DNA of 64,000 nucleotides, taken from the NCBI GenBank assembly GCA_918807975.1, contig OU964918.1, positions 22,552,477-22,616,476 of the forward strand, given 5' to 3'. Origin of the DNA: Aplidium turbinatum (Eukaryota; Chordata; Ascidiacea; Aplousobranchia; Polyclinidae). The first letter of the stretch is position 1. Each line of letters opens with the position of its first letter. The position numbers and the translations under genes were made by a program. Below are positions 18,617-29,675 of the stretch, piece after piece. The notes beneath the pieces were generated by a model. The model was not told the origin of the DNA, ran no database searches, and saw only the letters and a list, made by a program, of their open reading frames with translations.

Positions 18617-21226
18617 GAATGGCCCGTTTCGGCGAGTCCGATTCGGCTAATCCGATTCGGCTAGTCCGATTCGGCGAGTTCCCTATTCGGCGAGAGCCTT
18701 TTTCGGCGAGTGCCCTATTCGGCGAGTTTTTGAAATTTTATTTTTGAAAGGGAATTATCGAGTACCGGAGCCTAACTGTTTTCACATCGTTTTAACGTCG
18801 CTGAACGTGCAGAAAGGAATAAAAATAAAATGTTTGAACTATTAAATTAAAATTCGTTATGTCAGTTCAGTTGAGTTGTTTTTATTTCTGACCATCATAT
18901 GAAAAACAATACACGTCAACATAGCAAAGGTAGAAGCGACAAAACGCGAACGCTAAAACGTGCTTGAATTCGTCATGTCCGTTCAGTTGTTTTTAAGGTA
19001 GAAGCGACAAAACGCGAACGTTAAAACGTGCTTGTGACCGAAGTAAGTTATTGAGTTGAAAGAAATTTGGCACGGTCGCAACACCTTCAGAAAAATTTAA
19101 GATGTGAAGGGAAAATAAAAAAAATAAAATGTTACAAAAAAAATCATGTTTATATATTATATCTATAAATTAGTACTTTTGAATAGTTAAAATGATTAGT
19201 TTGGATCAACAAATGTGTGGCCTACAGCTTGGATTGAAAGTAAACTATCGGGTACTGTAGCCTAGTTATCCCTACCAGCAAAAATTTGTTCCAAGAACCC
19301 AGTTAGCCTAACAGTTCATTTTTTCATTGTAGTAACAGAATGAAAAGGCTAACCAAATGTGTGGCCTATCGTTTTAACGTCGCTGAACGTTGAAATCGTG
19401 TAGAAAAGAGAAGTTTGATGACTAGGATACGTTGCAAGCCTTAAAGCAGCCGGCGGCCATCGTGGCCATGGCCGCTAAGTAGTGCTTGAATGACCGCCTG
19501 TGCTACCTCCTCCGTCGGCCAAGTTTGGCCGCCGGTTTCTTCTAGCCAATTATTTAATTTCGCAATAGAATGATCGTGGATTAACTGTCGAAAATATGTA
19601 GTATCAAAGAGTGACGCAGAATTAGGTCAGCGCGTCATAGTCACTACTGTTGTATTGAATATATCCAGCTGCGATCACCAGCGCTGTAAGTCTTGTTTGC
19701 AATTCCCGATGTTTATTTTAACGAAGTGTTAATCCGAAGTGCTAATTTACATCAGCTGGCAATATTGTCGTTTTTATATCGATTCAATGTTGTCGGACAT
19801 TGAATTGTTGTTAAAAAGGAGAACTAGGTTAGTTGACTCCGTGGGTAAAACACGTGTCTTCATAGTTGAGAACGCTGTGGGTTGGTGACTTCACACCCTC
19901 AATGGTGACATCACAACGGAATAAATGGTCAGGTTTTATGAAGGGCGGTATGCAGTTGAAACAATTTACTGAGTTGCGAGCAGTTAAAACAATTTAGCGT
20001 CGTTAGATGGTCCCGCAATACCGGATTACAATCCCGATATTAAAGCATCTAATGCGTGGTACAACGATTCTATTGCAGGACGTCGCCCAGACTTCAACAA
20101 CGCTAGGTGATCATTTTAACATTGTTGCAAGTTTAATGCTATTTACTTGTGCTATCGTTATTGTATTTTGGCCTCCAAGCACGCAGATTTGGCCGCCGAG
20201 AAGGAGCTCTCGGTAGGCCACGATGGCTGCCGGAAAAAAACACGAGTTTTAAGGCCTGCGTTGAAACTGAGAAACATTCACAGAAGCCCTTCGATACGTT
20301 GCATTTTTAAGATAATGTATTCAGACGTTGAATCAATGTACAAATGAACTGTTAGGCTAAATGGGTTCTTGGAACAAATCGAAGGGCTTCTGTGAATGTT
20401 TCCCAGTTTCAACGTATCCTAGTCAGCAAAGTTCTCTTTTCTACACGATTTCAACGTTTAGCGACGTTAAAACAATGTAAATACGGTAATTTCTGCTGGT
20501 CGGGATAACTAGGCTATGGTACCCGATAATTTACTTTCAATCCAAGCTGTAGGCCACACATTTGTTGATCCAAACTAATCATTTTAACTATTCAAAAGTA
20601 CTAACTTATATAATAAACTTTAAACATGATTTTTTTTTGTAACATTATCTTTTTTTTATTTTCCCTTCATTTCTTAAATTTTTCTGAAGGTGTTGCGACC
20701 GTGCCAAATTTCTCTCAACTCAATAACTTACTTCGGTCACAAGCACGTTTTAACGTTCGGGTTTTGTCGCTTCTACCTTTTTCTACACCTTTGCTATGTT
20801 GACGTGAATTGTTTTTGATATCATGATCAAAAATAAAAACAACTAAACTGACATGACGAATTCAAGCACGTTTTAACGTTCGCGTTTTGTCGCTTCTACC
20901 TTTGCTATGTTGACGTGTATTGTTTTTCATATGATGGTCAGAAATAAAAACAACTCAACTGAACTGACATAACGAATTTTAATTTAATAATTCAAACATT
21001 TTATTTTTATTCCTTTCTGCAGGATTTCAACGTTTAATCATGTAAAAACGGCAATTATAATTAGGCTACGGTAGGCTACTCGATAATTCCCTTTCAAAAA
21101 TAAAATTTCAAAAACTCGCCGAATAGGGCACTCGCCGAAAAAGGCTCTCGCCGAATAGGGAACTCGCCGAATCGGATTAGCCGAATCGGACTCGCCGAAT
21201 CGGACTCGCCGAATAGTAGCAGACCC
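18617..21226. mobile_element. GCCGAATC-family element 1, arms about 800-960 bp
   Basis: The 11-mer CGTCTATCTCG flanks it directly (18606-18616, 21227-21237). Ends carry clustered TCCGATTCGGC / GCCGAATCGGA subterminal repeats. The two arms (18617-19430 and 20264-21226) are long inverted copies of each other: for example, ATAAAATGTTTGAACTATTA on the left is mirrored at 20985 on the right. Long TIRs with 9-11-bp TSDs point to a Mutator-like or fold-back element. Element E1 sits between the arms. Confidence 0.82.
19435..20258. mobile_element. Element E1, 824 bp
   Basis: Starts CAAGCCTTAAAGCAGCCGGC and ends TTTTAAGGCCTG. The neighbouring pentamer CGTTG is present on both sides, and the mirror arm at about 20411 gives the uninterrupted target. 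Internal GGCGGCC/GGCCGCC repeats. No coding capacity. Element E2 (41350-47393) is a copy in the opposite orientation. Confidence 0.75.
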
Positions 21227-21229
21227 CGT

Positions 21230-21515
21230 CTATCTCGCTGTTGTCGCCTGGTACTGATCTTTTTAAGTTTTGCTTCTAACATTTTATTTTTTCCAGCTAT
21301 ACTTGTTTCCCAGTTACCTTGTATACTGATAAGGAATAGCATGTCTGGTCTTCATTGCTATTTTTTCCATTACATTGCGTGGCCAGAAAGGAAAGGGTAT
21401 CGCCAAGCTTTTTCGGAAATTCCTGTATATTTTTTAGTGGTTTGCCTTTATCTCTCTTAATCTTCATTTGAAATTCTTGCTTGTAAAAAGAAATTGCCTT
21501 AAAAATGATCTGCAC
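21230..21515 (-). pseudogene. Element D1 protein, N-terminal block
   Basis: The minus strand encodes FYKQEFQMKIKRDKGKPLK and, after frame changes, SIAGKNKMLEAKLKKISTRR. The same block is better preserved in element D2 (61303-61590), which lets it be recognised. It is broken off at the CGTCTATCTCG target duplication. This is probably the basic N-terminal region of the element's transposase; function is inferred only. Confidence 0.6.
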
Positions 21516-22901
21516 TTACTAGACTGAAACTGGAGGTATTTAACTGAGCTAAATAGTGGTAAGTCATTTTGAAGGTATTATGACATCACAGAGGCATGTT
21601 TTCACTTTTAGCGATTCTCAAAGTAAAGCTGACAAGTAGTGACCAGGAAGATTTCAGTCACTCACATTTAATAAAAGTTGTGTGATGTACTGGTTAATAC
21701 ACAGACTATGTTGTTCTACTGCTTAATACTTGCATTCTCCAGCAATTACATCAAGCATATTTTGCAATAGGTTGCAATAGGTTCACATTACTTTTCAAAA
21801 TAGTGTTTGGCTGTCTGCTTGCAAAACCCTACTTGTTAAAAAATAGTATGGAACATAATAATACTGTGTCAAACATTGCAACTGTGGAGCCTAGATTACC
21901 TTAAATACAGAATTTACCATGATGAATGAAGGACTATTTAGCACTGTAAAACTACCCGATTGAGCACCAAATTTATTAATTTTCAATTCAAATCTGGACC
22001 CCCTAAACATTAATAGATTGGTCTTAAACTTCATGAATATTGTTTTTGTACCAAGTGTCACCTATAAAAAAAAGTTAGGGTGTTTTGCTTCAGGTCGGGG
22101 CATCAGCCGCACCCTATTCCTTATGTGCGTCAAAGGGTTGCTAAGCACAACATAAAGTTTGGCAACAAATTAGATTTATTACCATGAAACAAAAGACGAA
22201 AAGGTTTACTAAAAAGTAAAAGGTATACTGTAAATGGAATGACAATGTCTTGAAAATGGAATGCAAATACTAACTTGATTATACGCTTGAAAATGTAGGC
22301 TACCTGTTGAAAGTAAAATCATTCACGTTTACATCAATTCAACAGCACGTCACCTTGAATAAATTTAAAAGTTGCTGACATCCGTAAACAGCCCTTGAAA
22401 AATAGTTACGGAGAGACGTTTGATTAAGTTTTCGACTTGACATAGCTCCCTTTTCACTACAATATCGCAACTTATGACTGACCTGCTTTCAACTTTATGA
22501 CTGACCTGTTTTCGTGTAGCAGATGAAACAAAAGATGCGCATATTCCCGCCTTTGATCAGGTTTCTATGGCAACGGTCGTGTGTGCGTCATGCAGTTTGC
22601 GCGAGTCCGTTGTTGCGTTGATTATGCCGCGTGTGCGCAATGCGGTTTGTACCAGCCCTTGTTGCGTTGGTTGGTGGTTACGTCGTGCCGAGACTTCAAG
22701 TTCATTTTCACAGCGAGCGATTCACTGCCGCAACAATTCTCTGCAGAGGTTTCGACTTTCGAAAGCAACATCGAGTATATTTACAAGCGCATAAAGCTAA
22801 ACGCACGCTCCGTCTACGTAGCAAATTATGTTGTTTTTGGGTGCATTCAACATCTGATGACATTGAATTGACACAAAATGGTAGATTTTTGCTATGTCGC
22901 A

Positions 22902-22981
22902 GGCAGCAAAATCAGTCATTTTTACATTGATTCAACATCTGCAGACGTAAAATCAATGTAAAAATGACAGATTTTGTCTGG
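22902..22981. repeat. Hairpin MITE H1 (CTGCAG-centred)
   Basis: Near-perfect palindrome: CATTTTTACATTGATT, then AACATCTGCAGACGT, then AATCAATGTAAAAATG. The arms end in CAAAATC..GATTTTG and a CCAGAC-like tip. Further copies are listed at 30664, 33548, 38569 and 55202. Confidence 0.85.
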
Positions 22982-23315
22982 TGTGGAATTGTAGCATCCT
23001 ATTCGTTCTAGTGATTATATCGCAAAGCTGTTGCGGTTTGCATTCAAAAAATGTTGTCCTGCTGCCGATCGATCGCTAGTTCATGTATTGTTTTATGTAT
23101 CAATACAGCATAAAAAGTTGGCACCTATGTTGTAGCAGGGTAGCTAGTCAGGAGGTGCAAATTTTGGTTTGTATCAGCTACTTGAAAGGAAATATTTTCA
23201 TCAGAAAAAATGACCGAAATAAATAAAAAATGACCGAAATAAATAAAAAATGACCGAATTTTTTCAAGTCATTTCGGACAAATGACCAAAAAGTGTCAGC
23301 GAAAAAAAAACCCAG

Positions 23316-23620
23316 ACCAAGATTGTCAGGAAATCTGTCAGGGGGGCTGAATAGGAAGTGAACTTTAATGCTCATGTTAGCTCCAAGTTTTCCAAATGCA
23401 GATAACATCTTCCGAACTAATTCTCTGTAATTAGGTGCTTTGTGATTCCCCAAGAAGTTTTGTACTACGTCCTTGAAGGAGTTCCATGCAGTGAGTTCAT
23501 TGGCACTGTTCATGTGACTGGTGAAATCCAAATTTTTCATCAACGTTCGAATCTGAGGTCCATCAAAGACACCAGCTTTAAGCTTTTTCATCGGAGAGTC
23601 CTGGAAATTGACTGCAAATG
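23316..23620 (-). pseudogene. Transposon-borne gene, FDGPQIR part
   Basis: The minus strand encodes KLKAGVFDGPQIRTLMKN, NFLGNHKAPNYRELVRKM and GANMSIKVHFLFSPPDRF, a well-conserved block of the same repetitive invertebrate family as 16178-16436. The open frame continues past 23316 only because the inserted element happens to be open there. Catalytic residues, if any, are not identifiable from this piece. Confidence 0.6.
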
Positions 23621-23723
23621 TACTTGAAGCAATTCCCCTCCTTGTTTATTGCTTTGACGAACTGCTTCTTAGTGCTTCATTAATCCTAAAGCAGTGATTT
23701 TCAACGTGGTCTCAACACTAAAG

Positions 23724-24662
23724 CAGTGATTCTTAACGTGGTCCAGGTGGACCACTGGTGGTCCACCTGGAATTTCTGTTGGTCCACAGAGAGTTCTATA
23801 AATCCTTTATAAAATGTTCTTCAAAATTGTATTATACGGTATCTAATCATCTACTACAGTAAATTGTGTAAGGAGTTGAGGACTGCATACAGGTGTAAGA
23901 AAATTGCGTAGCATGTATGATGTATGTCAGCGTGACGTAATAATCATGTTTACTTTGTAATTTTTGTTCAATTTTTCTGGAAGTGCTAGATAAGCATAAG
24001 TTCAGCAGTTTTTGAACTTATTTTACTAGTTGACAAGTAGGCTATTGAACTGTTCAAGGCATATGTGAAATGCTGGCAGGCCTAATCAATAAATCATATG
24101 TTGATGTACTGTAATTGTTGTGGTGTTGTCGGTGCATGAAGATTGCGCTTCTTCATGGTACAAAGTTTCTTTAGGGAGAGTAGAGCTATTCGCTGTTTCA
24201 CAGAATGTTAATTAAATTATTTTATGAATGTCACATGTTATATTTTTTCAAACGCTAAATTAAGTAAGTTACTGTATTCTGCAGTGCTTTCGAATTAACA
24301 AAATGTCAGAAGCTGCTGTTGCTAAGAAAGCAAAACTGACAACTGAGACATTACCAGAGATTACCATTTTATTGGAACAATATGTTCATGATGTTTTATT
24401 GGAATAAAATTTGAAATTAAAAGTATGTGTATTCATTTATTCAAGTAGTTGAGGTTGAGTGTGCAAATTAAGAAGGTTTGCTTAATTAGTTAATTACGTA
24501 TTATTTTATTAAGAACTAAGATTGAACACACCCTTGAGTTTTCTGACCTATGTGCAATACAGTTTCGACTGGTGGCATTCATGAGGCATCAACATAGCAA
24601 AGTGGTCCATTGGAACATTTTTAAAATTTGGTCCATGGGTCAAAAAAGATTGAGAATCACTG
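23724..24662. mobile_element. hAT-type element, 939 bp
   Basis: Ends CAGTGATTCTTAACGTGG and TTGAGAATCACTG are inverted. Flanks CACTAAAG (23716-23723) and CACTGAAG (24663-24670) agree at seven of eight. A second copy of the left end (CAGTGATTTTCAACGTGGTC) lies just outside at about 23696, a small tandem duplication of the terminus. No intact transposase. Confidence 0.8.
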
Positions 24663-24670
24663 CACTGAAG

Positions 24671-24994
24671 TATCGGTATTGGCCAAAATATTGGTATCGG
24701 TACATCTCTACTGCAAAGTTTCACTAGACTTTTTTCTTCAGGTTTATTCGTGCGTGTCAAGTGAGCAAAAGTGACAAAGAGCAAGTAGGTTCATCGCCCT
24801 CACTCTCAGAATTTTTTCTGGGCCTTTTCGTTTTGGCTGTGGCTATATTTACACTATATAGTGTAATAATAGCCTCAATAGTATTGCCATATGAGGAATT
24901 CTGCCCTAATTTGAGAAAAGTTTAAAGCTGTTGAAAACAAAAACTTATATTTTGGAAATTTTTTTTAGTCCTGAGTAAAGATCAAAACCCTAAT
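24671..24994. other. Non-coding; related to element B1
   Basis: CTGCAAAGTTTCACTAG followed by GCGTGTCAAGTGAGC at 24712-24770 is an inverted match to 40662-40735 inside element B1. The rest shows nothing recognisable. Confidence 0.4.
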
Positions 24995-25654
24995 GGGTGA
25001 AAACAAATGAAATCAACACAAAATTTTGCATTTTAAAACCTCGACGACACCGATTGTGATGAAAATCACATCATTAGTAAAATGTATGAAAAAATCATTT
25101 TCCCAAAATTTTGTCTTTCTACGTCGAGTACTTTTCGAGATAGAGTGATTTGAAATTTTAGTCATTTTCACCACTTGGTGGCGCCATGTTTCACATTTTT
25201 AACCATATCTCGGCCAATTTTCATCATAGACACACGGTTGATAGCTCATTTGAAAGGTAATTATAAGCTCTATCAATCTATCTAAAAATAATGAAACTTT
25301 ATTTAATAATGAAAGAGGAATGTTGTGTTCTTGGTTGTAAACTTCCGACTAGCATAGCAAAAATATATATTTTCAAAATTAAAATTTTTTTTATTTTTTT
25401 TTAAATTTGATTCTTCTTCTACAGCCATGCAAAATATTGTGTTGTGTTTTGACCATTCTGTGTGTTTTTAATAATTTTATTTTCCTTACTCAAATTTTTT
25501 TTTATTTTCTGTTTATCGATACTAAATTTTTTATACGTATCTGCAGGATAGCTTACATGGGAATTAGTAACAAGCTAAATGCTGAGATAACTTAATTATA
25601 AATAAGTACAGTTTCGATGAAGAGGAGGTCTTCAGACAGTGTGTCTTTAATATA

Positions 25655-27023
25655 TAGTCAAGTGGGGTAAAAAAAAATTTTTTTCAGAAAGGTTGTCCTA
25701 GATTTTTTAGCTTATCAAGTATGACCACTAAAGTTGGTCACAATATGCAGACCATGTATGTCTATCATCCCCCAATGAAATTTTTTAAATCCATTAACTG
25801 GTTTGGAAATTATGCCCAAAATACCTGAATTTTTTTTTACCCCAGCTTTGGGGTAAAAAAAAATTTTCATGGGGTAAAAAAAAACACCTGTTAGTATAGC
25901 AGCTTCTTCTTCTTTATTATTATAATTTTGATTTCATATGTTTTGCTATTGATTTCATATGTAATGTAAATGATTCTCCACCAGAGGAAAGAAGCTTTGT
26001 GTAACTCATATATCAAGGACTGTGAGAGATGTTGAACCCATACTCGAAACTGACCGGATGGGTCATGATGATGATGTAAACGATTTTGCCCACAATTTTT
26101 GTATGCACTTTTTATTAAAATACACATTGTGAAATCGCAAAGTCTCATTACTGTAATAAAAACAGCAGCAAGACAAAAAATTGTGTCTAGTATACTTATG
26201 CACGCCATCCTGAATTTTATCTGCAGCTCTGGTTTGAACATGCAAGTGGGCGATTAAATTTTGCGGATTGTGAATCCCAAAAAATCAACCAGCAGTTTGT
26301 GAATGAACATACAACTAAAAAACAACAGACAGAAAATAAAACAACAGTTTGTGTATGTATGATTGTATGTGTTGTGCACTATCAATCAATGGATCACTCT
26401 GTACTCTCAATCAGAGCTATTGATCGACTAACCCGCAACACTAACCTTAAGCTCGGACCCCCAACTCCAGAAAACATCAATTGATTGTGCATAACACATG
26501 CATACATTGGCACTGATGCATCCAGAAGTTTGTTTTTGTATTTTTTGGTGATATACTGCTTGGCAGTTGACATAACACCAATACAAAGCCAAAACATTCC
26601 ATAAAATGCACTGTTTTTTTTTACCCCAAATCAACGAATTTTATTGGCGTAAAAAAAACACCTCAATAATAATTTACACAAACATTTGGAGGCCCCAGTC
26701 TTTGTTGCATCTAGTAGCCTCACAACATAGTACTCACAATATAACATTAAAACATTCATACTACCTATCACTAAAATTTAGCAAAAACCTTTAATAAACT
26801 CCTCCGAACCTTTTTTGCACCCTTCGCTGGCCATATTTACTCTATTTAACATAGCTCTTCCTTGTCAAATCCAATCTTTTTCCTCTACCCCTCAAAGTAA
26901 TCTCCAAAGACCACTTAAACAGACACTAAAAAGTTGAGTGAATATCTACTCATTTTAGATGTGAGATGGTAAGTGTTTTTTTACCCCAATAACCCCACTA
27001 TTTTTTTTTACCCCACTTGACTA
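25655..27023. mobile_element. Non-autonomous pogo-type element, TA TSD
   Basis: TIRs TAGTCAAGTGGGGTAAAAAA and their complement are flanked by TA. The same terminus (TAGTCATATGGGGTAAAA) starts the pogo-like element at 57487, so this is probably its non-autonomous relative. Internal copies of GGGGTAAAAAAAA occur on both strands (for example 25850-25880 and 26620-26650). Small frames inside match nothing I recognise. Confidence 0.75.
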
Positions 27024-27434
27024 TAATTAAGCAAGAAGAGATCGGGAGTTATACAGAGGCAGATGATTTAAATTATTTCTATATTTTCGCAATGCTGCAA
27101 CATTTTTAAAAATACAAATTCAGCTTGAGGAATAAAGTTGGCTACTGTAGCACTTTGTATTGCGTGTGTCAGGAAATCTTTAAATAATAGTAGGTATACA
27201 ACATAGCTTTTTGTAGGTTCTAAAGATGAAATCCAATAGCCAAGATGTAATGATAAAAATTCATGATTAAGCAATGACATTGTCGACCGTTACTTTCAGA
27301 GGTCAACTATAAGCAAATATAAATAATTTTATTGGACATAACTCGCTACTAGACTACTAATAAAATATACAAACAGTAAAAGCTGGTCACTTTATTTGAA
27401 CAAGTCAAAAATATATAATATACATACATTACAT

Positions 27435-28023
27435 CAGTGTTCCCTCCAAGGTTTTAATAATATTAATTTCTGTTACAGGGGAAATCCACTCAAAGCTAAC
27501 TGTAGTTTATAAAATACCAAAAAATCCACACTTTACAAACATGCCAATGAAAATTATGCAACTTTATTTGATTGGAAGCAATCATTAAATCAATTTTGGT
27601 GATTAGGAGGTGTTACGTCATTGGGTGGGCATAGCTCTATACTTTGCATGCAAAATTATAACATTATCGCAAAAACGCAAGTTCTGGCACAAATTCCAAG
27701 CAGCAGCCATTTCATAGCAATGAATTAACTTTCATTTTAAACCACGAAAATCGAGTACCAGTATGCCAAAAGTATGAACACTGAATCTTTGTTGTCGTGA
27801 TCGTACTGTTAATTTGCATACAAAGTAGAAAGTACCGGTACTGTATAGGACTATACCCACCAAATGACGTAGACACACCTCCTAATCAACAGATTTGATA
27901 TGCTGATTGATTTCAAATGAAAGTTCTAAGTTGCACAAAACCTTAAAAACTTTTAGATGTAGTCCTAGAAAATTGCTTAAAATACATATTTTACATAAAT
28001 AACTGACTTTGGTGGGAACACTG
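27435..28023. mobile_element. hAT-type MITE, 589 bp, partly palindromic
   Basis: Ends CAGTGTTCCCTCCAA and TTGGTGGGAACACTG are inverted. Flanks CATTACAT (27427-27434) and CATTACAC (28024-28031) agree at seven of eight. Internal inverted pair GATTAGGAGGTGT (27600) and ACACCTCCTAATC (27883). Confidence 0.85.
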
Positions 28024-28037
28024 CATTACACGTTAGT

Positions 28038-29360
28038 TCACTGTTCAAGTTGCAATTGAACTTTTAAAGCTAGCATCTGTTCGGCATGCAACAACTCGTT
28101 GTCGGTGAGGGAATATGTCCTTCCAGAGCTTGAAATAGTTTGAGGATCCACTGATGAAAGTAGAGAATTGCGTGGCACTATCAGAACATCATCTTTTCTT
28201 GGCAATGAATATGATGATAGGGAACGTTCAAATATTACGTAACGCTTTTTTTCCGAATTTTTGACCCCCCCCTCCCCCATGTAACGCCAACGTAACGCTT
28301 TTTTCAATCCCCCCCTCCCCCATGTAACGCTTTTTCACTACAAATTCAGCACAAAAAACTACCATTCCGTACTCGAAAGCGTTACGTAACGTTTTGCTTG
28401 AACCCCCTCCCCCCGATGTGACGCTAACGTAACGCTTTGCATAACCTCCCCCTCGAAGGCGTTACGTAATATTTGAACGTTCCCATACAGGACCATATGA
28501 ATGCAAAAATTTTAGTTCAAGCTCGTCATTACTCATGAACTTCTTCTAAACATATGCTAGCCACCAATTCTTCTCATACACACATGTAACATATGAGGTA
28601 ATTTCTTCCCATTGTAAAATTTTTGAACTGTGTTGTTGTTACGGTGGAAAAATTGGATGACGATGAATATTCTTTGACTATCAGCTTCTCAGTAGATTCA
28701 TTCATATCAGCTTCTCAGTAATCAGTAGATTTCGTCAGTGGTTCAAAGAAATGTAATTTTTGTGTAGCCTACCTGGAATCGGGTTTGCATAGGAAAACCT
28801 TTCTTCAAGGTCCGATGCATGTCGTTTAATTTCTTCATCCTCAACATACAAACATTTCACTTATTGTTAAGCTCTTTTCTGCCCAAACAAAAGTTTGCGT
28901 TGGTGTTCGAATGTGGTCATCAGACACTCTTTGTAGGCTGGTTTGGCAGCCAAGTGTTTTATGGTACCTCCTACTCCATCACAGCGGCCTTTTCTATGTG
29001 ATGGTAAAATAGATTGCCTTTATTACAAGAAACTTAAAAGATTGAAAATATTTGAATAGATGACGTTGAAAGGTGTGAACAGTTTCAGCATTGTGTTGAA
29101 GAGTATCAGAAATTATGGCCAAACAAATGTGTTTCAAAGAAGTAGATGGATCTTGAGCAGTAGGGAAATTGTGGTAAATTACAATGGGTGAATGGTCGCC
29201 TGCATATTTGTCCATGTCCAATGATAACTTTGAGCAGCATCTTGCACAAAAAAAGAGTAATTTTCAGCAAAAACACCCAAAATTTTAACAGAGCCATCAA
29301 TTTGTTGTTTCATTCGATTCAAACTTGCAGGTTATTGCTTAGTTATAAAATTATGTCTTT
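28038..29360 (-). pseudogene. Transposon gene of the GKG..DG.GGT / DDV..VP family
   Basis: Read from right to left: ISDTLQHNAETVHTFQRHLF (about 29110), SHRKGRCDGVGGTIKHLAAK (about 28960-28900), FLHSYGPV (28500), then after the MITE PRKDDVLIVPRNSLL and SSSGRTYSLTDNELL to a stop at 28038. This order matches a protein family I know as recurrent in invertebrate genomes (...ISD.L.HD...SDG...QYKN..., HGKG.CDG.GGT.KR, F.H..GP..., P..DDV..VP..., ...TGR.Y.I...). The SDG..QYKN segment is not legible here. Frame breaks and the MITE make this copy non-functional. It is the only transposase candidate in the 6.85-kb element, on the strand expected. Confidence 0.6.
28220..28484. mobile_element. Palindromic MITE (TTACGTAACGC family), 265 bp
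   Basis: Ends GGGAACGTTCAAATATTACG and CGTAATATTTGAACGTTCCC are perfect inverted repeats of 20 bp; ATA borders both sides. Internal repeats of TAACGCTTTTT and C-rich boxes. It interrupts the transposon gene between codons for ...HSYGPV and SSYSLPRKDD. Confidence 0.85.
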
Positions 29361-29675
29361 GAAGGATCAATAGTTTTTCCAACAGACTCTCTACAAACTT
29401 GTCTAGGGGCCTATTAAGGTTTCCAAATGTGTGCGGTCAACAGTTCAGTTGTTTTTATTTATTTATTTCAACAGACACCCATGCTTTGTATGTGATTGAA
29501 TCAACGAGCAGGTTTTCTTCATATTTCGTGATCATACGTTTTAGGTCATTGATATGACTACATTTATCGCATAGGCTAGTCCAAGAAAACATTTTGGTTG
29601 AATACTGAACAGGGTTGCAAGCTAAGCGGGCATTCGGGCAAGTAGGTGTTTGTAGCTAACTATTGTAAAGAAATA

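Larger units (their letters stand above)
17125..22116 (-). mobile_element. Element D1: TAGGGTGCGGCTGATGCC ends, coding
   Basis: Perfect 8-bp TSD TTCCTTAT (17117-17124, 22117-22124). TIRs TAGGGTGCGGCTGATGCC and GGCATCAGCCGCACCCTA are perfect over 18 bp. TA(G)GG termini plus an 8-bp TSD suggest the hAT superfamily. Codes on the minus strand (two blocks, see below), interrupted by the GCCGAATC-family element at 18617-21226. A second copy, D2, starts at 60183. Confidence 0.88.
16653..23129. mobile_element. Element Y1: CATAGGCGCC family, 8-bp TSD
   Basis: Starts CATAGGCGCCTAAC and ends GTTGGCACCTATG. Flanks TTGTAGCT (16645-16652) and TTGTAGCA (23130-23137) agree at seven of eight. Its own sequence matches, in opposite orientation, element Y2 at 38377-39656. 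Contains hairpin MITE H1 (22902-22981) and the nested element D1. No intact transposase of its own. Confidence 0.8.
16445..23315. mobile_element. Element C: CTGGGTTTTTTTT ends, 8-bp TSD
   Basis: Ends CTGGGTTTTTTTTTCC and a GAAAAAAAAACCCAG terminus are inverted. The TSD ACCAAGAT is perfect (16437-16444, 23316-23323). Subterminal ATTCGGTCA and AAATGTCCGAAA repeats occur at the left, and ATGACCGAAATAAATAAAAA repeats at the right. Its own sequence is short (about 390 bp); nearly all of its length is the nested element Y1. The 8-bp TSD fits hAT-like mobilisation. Confidence 0.8.

Noticed and set aside
20007-20347. Frames at 20007-20347 and 41267-41599 with shared peptides
   Set aside because: Conserved only because E1 and E2 are copies of one non-coding element; stop positions differ.
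22567-22930. Three overlapping + strand frames near 22.6-22.9 kb, and minus frames at 38592-38932
   Set aside because: They are the same non-coding part of elements Y1 and Y2; frames differ between copies and no domain is seen.
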